From Cheiracanthium punctorium (taxonomy: Eukaryota; Arthropoda; Arachnida; Araneae; Cheiracanthiidae), in NCBI GenBank assembly GCA_038373885.1, contig JAWZYV010002511.1, forward strand, positions 124,001 through 188,000: a stretch of 64,000 nucleotides of DNA, written 5' to 3'. This document shows positions 57,509-64,000 of the stretch, piece by piece. Both the position numbers and the translations under genes were made by a program. Position 1 is the first letter of the stretch; each line of letters opens with the position of its first letter. A model generated the notes under the pieces. The model was not told the origin of the DNA, made no database searches, and saw only the letters and a program-made list of their open reading frames with translations.

Positions 57509-58243
57509 CACAGTAGAACCTCGATTATCCGAAGTAATTGGGACCGAACCTACTTCGGATAATCGAAATTTTCGGATAATCGAGAATTCATCAATAATCA
57601 TCTAGTTTAATATGTAGTATCGTCACTGAACTGTTATTATGACTATTTTAACTGTTAAATAAATTAAAATTATAAATTAAAATAGATTTATTTCTGAAAC
57701 AAAAATGTACAATGGTTTAAATGGAAGCTTCATCTGGTGTGTCTGCCCATTCTTTGCCATAGAGCTCTATCCCGAAGTTTTCTTAAAAGCATGATTTCAG
57801 AGAAATCACACTGCTCCTGTTGTTCCAACCAAAGAAGGCATTTTGAGAAGCACCCAAAAGCATCATTTGTTACTGATCTTATTTACTCCAGAATCATTCT
57901 CATCTTCATCATCATCATCTTCTTCTTTTGGAGATTTTCGGACTTCTGCTATTAATTCCTCCTCATTGAGAAACTGGAAGCCGAGCAGAGTTGAAAAATT
58001 CGGCAAAAGTTTTCGCGAACTTCGTCTTAGTGTTGCGGCATAGATTACCACGCGTCACCGATCATATAAATGCAGTCTTGGGTATTGAGTTTTCCAAAAC
58101 TCAATTATTGAAACTGAACCAGATTCACAATCTCCTTCAAAAAGTAACTTTCTGATGAAAAAAAAAAAAGTGAAGAAGAAACCGACTTTGGTTAACGGAG
58201 AGTTTCGGTTAATCGATGTTCAGATAATCGAGGTTCTACTGTA
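57509..58243 (-). pseudogene. Tigger (pogo-type) deletion derivative with transposase C-terminus
   Basis: Ends CAGTAGAACCTCGATTATCC and ATAATCGAGGTTCTACTG (57511-58241) are classic Tigger termini; a TA follows on the right, CA on the left. On the minus strand, 58051-57863 encodes TLRRSSRKLLPNF, EEELIAEV and an acidic DDDDEDENDSG tract. After a frameshift comes LEQQEQCDFSEIMLLRKLRD (about 57830-57770), matching the C-terminal tail of Tigger/jerky-type DDE transposases. The catalytic and CENP-B-like DNA-binding domains are deleted. Confidence 0.85.
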
Positions 58244-58819
58244 TATGAAATCTTATAGACGCTCAAACACGTTTGAAGGGAGAGGGGGTATAATACGGGA
58301 CTACTACCATTGTGCAGTTTCTTGTTTATCATGGCCAGTTTCAAAGAACTCTGAAAAAGAAAATTAAATATTAATTCATACTTCTTCAGAATGATCACTA
58401 ACATTACACATACGTATTATACACGCATATTTCACAAACATATTAATTGAAGTAGCACACATCTTTCTGTTTGAAAATTTAATTAATCTTTGAAGCACTC
58501 ATTCCTTACAATTAATATTTTGTGTAAACATTCGACAGCTTGCTCGTAGTAGACAGACAAAAAAGACTTAAGGCGACGTAGAAAAAAGCTTTCAAAATAT
58601 TGTTCTTTTACACATTCTTAAATGATTTTAGGAATAACTTATTTCATTTTAAGGCACGAATAATCTAATTTATTCTATTTTATTTTAAATGTCTCTATTT
58701 CACAGCACAGCCTGTATACACGCAAAAAGTATATTTAAACAACCCGAAAAATTACAATAAGAACTGAGGAATCAGAAAATGAATCTTTAAACATGGGAAC
58801 CGACATCATGGTATTTACT
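58244..58819. other. unassigned AT-rich stretch
   Basis: Nothing recognised. Confidence 0.4.
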
Positions 58820-59240
58820 CAACACCTCCTAGATATAGAAGCCCTGAAATCAGAAGATTTAACGACATCACCAGGTCTTCAAAGACGACATTATCAGAGT
58901 CTTTCTTTGACAAAGTAAAACTATTTGAAATTTCTGGTGGTTGCTACAAATACGGAAAATATCTGAAACTAAAGATAAAAATTTAAATACCTTTCTAATA
59001 AGAAATAATTTATTATGATCTATTTCTATATCATATTACATAATTTGTGGCAGTTAAAATTTCTTATATGTCGTAAAATTAAATTTTCTAGCTGAAATCA
59101 TTAAAATATGTTATGAGGGAGTAAATTCACCACAAATTTTCAATAGTTTTTCTTTGTGAAAGTAAATGTGCGATGACGTCGATTTAGTGGCCCTGGGGAT
59201 GACGTGAAAGTTTCTGTTCTCAGGCATCGTATACCCATCA
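58820..59240. mobile_element. MITE family B copy
   Basis: Left end CAACACCTCCTAGATATAG; right arm GGATGACGTGAAAGTTTCTG then TTCTCAGGCATCGTATAC. Resembles the variant at 11657. Confidence 0.7.
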
Positions 59241-61239
59241 AGTCTTGATTCATACGCACATCATGGATTTTGTGCATCTGTAAAACAAATTTCCCCGTTA
59301 ACGCGCACTCAGAGTTTTTGCCATAAGTTTTTGAAAAGCCACTTAATACACGAATGAATACGGTTTGTAAAATGCGATAAAATATATTAAATAACTTCTC
59401 TTAAAATCTGTGTTCTCATCTCTACTTGTGAAATATTTCGACCTTATGGCCTTATAAAAAAAATGGCAAGAATCAATCATTCATACTATTCAACAAAATT
59501 GAGCTCAATTATTTTTGATATCTTAAGTGAGATGCCAAGACTACTTTTGAGAGGAAAGAAATAAAGTGTAAACGTTTTTAACTTAATTCTGAGCTCTGTA
59601 ATATGAATAAACATTCAATACCCATTTTCATATTTCATTTTGCTTGTAAAATTAAATTATTCACTGATTTATTTTTTTGCACTATTTGTTCATAGATTAT
59701 AAATAAATAAAAAATTATATGGAAATTCACAAACTAAAGTAGTGATAGTATTTATGTGAAACTAGTACGTAACAATACTTTTGCAGCAAATTAGATGCAT
59801 CTTTACAATTTTTTTTAAGATAGGAATATACTTTTAGTCAATTCAAGTAACCTTTTATTTACGGCATTAAAAATGCAGATGAATATCAGCATTTTTCATG
59901 TATAAATGAAAATTAAGAAAAAAAATTAACAAGCTCTAGCTGTAAATCTGATGACAGATTCATAAACAATAAGTGGGTGTTTTTCAAAAGAGAATAGCTC
60001 AAACAAAACTGAAGAAGTCAAGTAATACCTTCAAAAACACACTTTTGAGGAATCTAACCCTTTAATCACAAAACCGACATCTGAGAACTCACTAATGCTC
60101 TTTTTTCTGGCTAGATTCAACCAGAAAGTGACTTGACCTTCGCAAAAAAGATCTGCTGGAAGAAGGAGTGAATCATCCAGTGTCGTAAAATTTGTGCATA
60201 AAATAAATTTTGTATACCAGTAATATGTGATTCTGGCTTCTTATCCTCATCTATAAAATTTATTATAGATGTAATTGATTTATTATAGATATCTGTAATA
60301 TGTCAACTTTATCGTCATTACCTCTGTTGCATATATTTAGGCTATATGCTATCAATTATCATAACTGATACTCCGGATGACTGGTCAAGAATTTGTGAAT
60401 CAAAGGAAAGAATTATTTTCCTTCTCTTTGTTCATTTATCAATGAAGTGAAAAGCCTACTCTAGAGTAAAGTCAGATATAAATGTTCTTTGCTCAAGAGT
60501 AAAGGTCGTAAAAGAAACGTATTTCTACAGCAGATATTGATTATTATCCAATCGATGAACTCCAAAGCATGGAATAAAAGGTTCGCTTTTTGGATGCGCT
60601 TTAAAATTTCTGGTCTTTTTTTTTTCTCCTGTCCCTCATAAAGATCTGAGCATATCAACTAAGTGGAACACGCGGGAAATGGAGAGCTAACATTTATGTT
60701 ATTCGTTTAAATCGGCCATATAAATGTCACATTTATTGCAGTTGTTCTTTTTTAGAGCTATTAACCAAATATTCAGCAACTTTATTCCCTACGTCAGTAT
60801 TTTTTAACGGATAGGGGAAGACTGGTAACGATCACAAAATAGAAAACAAGCCTGTCTGCTGTTTGGTTAATTTGTTATAGACTGTATGATTAAACTGTTG
60901 GAAAATGGGGTTGAACAAAATAACTGGATAAAAACAAGTAATATAATTTTTAAAATTATAATAGAGAAGTTTTATTCATATTTTTATCTCATCTATTAAA
61001 TTATATACAGTGAAGAATTGCTAAAACATCACCTCTTATAATTTAGCAATTAATAACGGAACGAAAATTGTAAAAGAGAAAATTAGGCTAATGAAGGTTT
61101 TAAATTCTTTTTAGACCCTAAACGCAGCCATGTGACTAAAATATTTTCATTTTCTGTTCGACAGATAAATTAGCTCATTAGCTTCAAAAATTGCTAATTC
61201 TAACGCAAAAGAACTATATTTCGGTGGGCTGATCAGTTA
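59241..61239. other. unassigned AT-rich stretch
   Basis: Nothing recognised over 2 kb. Confidence 0.4.
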
Positions 61240-61560
61240 TTTTGGTTGTGTCCAGACGGCCTGTTTTGGGTAAATCTCGGGTAGAACACGAGCTACTCGA
61301 GGAGATTGGCATCGTGGACACTATTTGGGTTGGAGTGAACGAAAACAACAGCGGAGAGAACGAAAACAACAATTAAAGGTGATGTGATCGATCTCCCCAA
61401 ACTACTCACGGAAAATCTTTGTGGAGTTCAAGTAATATTCGAGTTACTCAGATTGAAAGAGTCGACATCTTGTTTATCTCCTCGAGTATCTCAAGTCAGA
61501 CATTATGAACAGGTTGAGTTTTTCCCGAGTAACTCGGGTTACTCCAAAGTGGCATCTTGA
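61240..61560. repeat. weak palindromic segment, unassigned
   Basis: GAGCTACTCGAGGAGATT (61291-61308) pairs with ATCTCCTCGAGTATCTC (about 61476-61492). ACTCGAG/ACTCGGG motifs recur. Possibly a decayed MITE; termini not resolved. Confidence 0.4.
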
Positions 61561-61652
61561 GCACATCCCCCGCAGAAATATTAAGTACCTTTGTTTTAAA
61601 CGCACCTAGTCGAATAAAACCGCCCTCGTGCATGTTGTGCTGTCCAACTGAA

Positions 61653-61860
61653 GTTGCCCCACCAGTGGCTGAGATGGTCTGCTCTCGAAACTGGAAGGCG
61701 GGAGCTGCCAGGTTCAAGCCCCGGTCGCGCCTGTCAACCTAGCCGTTCTCCGATACATCGCTAAAATACATGCTAGGATCACTTAGAAAGTCCCCCACGA
61801 AGGGCATTCCTCTTATAGGCCAAGGACCCTAGTGCAGTCAATCGGCCTCAATCCATGAAC
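61653..61860 (+). mobile_element. tRNA-derived SINE candidate, second type
   Basis: The head has an A-box-like TGGCTGAGATGG and a B box GGTTCAAGCC in the right order, with a long variable region resembling class II (Leu/Ser) tRNAs. The body is GC-richer than its surroundings. No tail or duplication was identified, and no second copy is in the window. Confidence 0.5.
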
Positions 61861-63795
61861 AAGCAAACCTACTGAAGCATTGTCTTATACAATCAATCAG
61901 AGCAATGAGCCTACTATACATATTTTTTAAAATAACAGAACATAAATAATTTTGAATTTAGTACTTGGAACACAAAGTAAATTATTTCATAAGCTTTGAA
62001 TAATTTTAAAAATTAAAAATCACTTAAAAAATTATCCATACTCTTTCCCATTGCTACAAATTTGTGCCCTTAGAGTACAGTCATTTTTTCAAACCTTTAA
62101 AAGGTTTGATCAGGAGCATATTTTAATGAAAAAGACACGCGCTATCAGATTTCTCTTATTTCCAAGATACAGGTTTTAACAACAACGTCTCTTAGAAGAA
62201 AAGAAGACATAACCTATCTCAAACGTGATGCAAAACTTGATTCAGTTAGTTTAAATAACAGCTGAAAGAGGTGTTATCATATGTGTACGTAAAATGAATC
62301 TACAAACAATTAAAAACTGCAGCGTGAAATAAATGGAGTAAAAATGCGAAACTTTTCCTAACAAATTTTTCTAAACATCGTCATACCAACAAAAAATAGC
62401 CTTTGCTTGTCAGATGCTAAATAGCATCTAGGATTTCTGCAACTAGTTCCATGTGCCCTTTGACTGGCTACACTAATAACCAAAACTACGGATTTCTTAT
62501 TTTATTTACTTCCCGATCTTACGTGATTTTTCCTTACTTAAGGCGAAATCTACCTGTCGACACGAAGCTGCGAATTCCCATGTTGTCCTGCGGAAAAAGT
62601 TATTCGCTCATAGCATCCACAGTAATTAAAATTTTGTATCTTTTTTTTTCTCCATCACTAGCTAATGACATGATATATAGTTTGCCGTTCCTGAAAATTT
62701 TATATTTTTCCCGCTAATATTTTAAAATATTCAATTACTTTGAGCAAAATCAGTTTTATAAATGTCAATCGAATATTTAAATATTGACAGAAAAATATCT
62801 AAATTTCAGATACGGCAAACTATACTTCGTGTCACCTGCTAGATAGTGGAGAGAAAACCGGGACAAAACATGAATAATTGTGGACGCTATAAGTGATTTT
62901 CTCATAGGATAACATGGGACTTCGCAGGCTTGTGATCCATCTGCAGATATTGCCTTAAAGTAGATAAACGATCAAATCCTCTCTTAATAGTTATGGTTTG
63001 CTGGAATATTATTTTGATTTATAATAAAATAGTAAATTTTATAAATTAGAAACATTAGAATAAAAGTATAAAGTTATAATCAATACACAAAATATCTGTT
63101 TTATGACTGTTACTCTTTCGAAATCAGACTTTATAGAGATGATTTTAAATTATTGTATCAACTTAATTTTTTATTCAGAATGTGAAAATAATTTCTTCTT
63201 TTCTGCGGTTGTTTAAGTAACAAAATATGCAATTAATCTTGAGATTTAAAAAAAAAATATGTATTCTCTGCCAAAATATTTAATTCTCTCTCGTCGTAAA
63301 ACAAAATAAACGGATCGTTTCTTGTGGAAAACCTGATTGTCAGTTTACAGATCTATACAAAATAAAGTTCTAATGGAGCAAGAAAGGTTTAAGATAAATA
63401 ATATCTTCAACTCTCTTTTGAACTTCATCCTTTTGCTTATGACAAAATTTATCCTTCTGATGAAGTTATTTGATTTTTGTCTTAAACATTCTCCGAAAAA
63501 CATACTTCTAAATAACGACGGTTAGTTTTAATGAGCCAATTAAGATCATATACACTTATGACGAATCCCCCAGCTAATCACTGCTAATAGAGAGACTGTT
63601 TTTAGAGTTTAAGCATTTTTTTCTCACTGTTTTAATTTTCAAGCTGTACAAAATACAATTTCAAGAAGTTATATTTCCTAAAAAGCATTTTTCCAAATAT
63701 ATATAATAAACTCAAACTTCTTTTGATCCTTGAATGCTTCTTTTTTCATTTAGTTTATATTCAAGACATCCTATACAATCATTGTAACCTACCGG
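61861..63795. other. unassigned AT-rich stretch
   Basis: An 88-codon plus frame (62451-62717) and a 62-codon one (63337-63525) have no recognised domain. Confidence 0.4.
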
Positions 63796-64000
63796 CATAG
63801 CTGCCAACTACTACGGAATATAACTAACCACTTTTTGTTAACAGCATAGCTGCCAACTCTTCCGATTTTTCCGGAAGATTTTTCACCACAATCTTCAAAC
63901 AGTTTTATTTTACAATAAAATTTTGGACTTATTTTAATATTAAATTCGTAAGTAAAAATTAGTGATGGAAAATATTCCGCAAAAACCCGAAGAGTTGGCA
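63796..64000. mobile_element. MITE family A left end, interrupted, runs off the window
   Basis: CATAGCTGCCAACTACTACG and CTAACCACTTTTTGTTAACA are kept at 63796-63844. A family C element then begins inside it; the right half, if present, lies beyond the window. Confidence 0.7.
63845..64000. mobile_element. MITE family C copy, nearly complete at window edge
   Basis: Begins CATAGCTGCCAACTCTTCCG and reaches GAAGAGTTGGCA at the last base, a few bases short of the right terminus. Confidence 0.75.

Overview
This is a eukaryotic, AT-rich, non-coding window that looks like arthropod intergenic or intronic DNA. The style of the repeats (mariner-like transposases with an arthropod-type N-terminal helix domain, tRNA-derived SINEs, many hAT, Tigger, piggyBac-like and Helitron insertions) fits an arthropod, perhaps a chelicerate; that is inference and the species cannot be named from the sequence. 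No host gene with convincing exons is visible. Every recognisable protein fragment belongs to a transposon and all are broken.

Layout. 0-4.3 kb: a dimeric tRNA-like retroposon bounded by a 16-bp target-site duplication, then small palindromic MITEs and TA microsatellites. 4.3-7.1 kb: a mariner-like transposase pseudogene split by an hAT MITE and running into a truncated foldback element. 7-15 kb: a dense series of palindromic MITEs (called A, B and C here) plus a Tigger-like element and a composite nested hAT-like element. 14.9-18.4 kb: two 1.1-kb direct repeats on either side of a decayed non-LTR retrotransposon. 21.1-28.0 kb: a head-to-tail array of three non-autonomous Helitrons, the last two almost identical. 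28.6-36 kb: hAT-type elements with 8-bp target duplications, SINEs and a short tandem duplication. 36.3-41.3 kb: a long-inverted-repeat element, a mariner remnant, and a nest containing family B, a piggyBac-like element with a near-perfect 67-bp hairpin, and an hAT MITE. 41.8-45.0 kb: a complete-looking Helitron on the plus strand. 45-47.2 kb: no recognised element. 47.2-50.1 kb: a SINE and a large foldback element with arms of about 0.9 kb. 50-64 kb: mostly unassigned AT-rich DNA with scattered elements, including mariner and Tigger deletion derivatives.

Family definitions. Family A (about 180 bp, termini CATAGCTGCCAACTACT) and family C (about 160 bp, termini CATAGCTGCCAACTCTTCC) share outer ends and, in several copies, a 6-bp target duplication. 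Family B (about 420 bp, termini CAACACCTCCTAGATATAG) has long inverted arms rich in TGACGTCA-like palindromes. The elements do not form a pathway; their nesting order gives a relative history of insertions.
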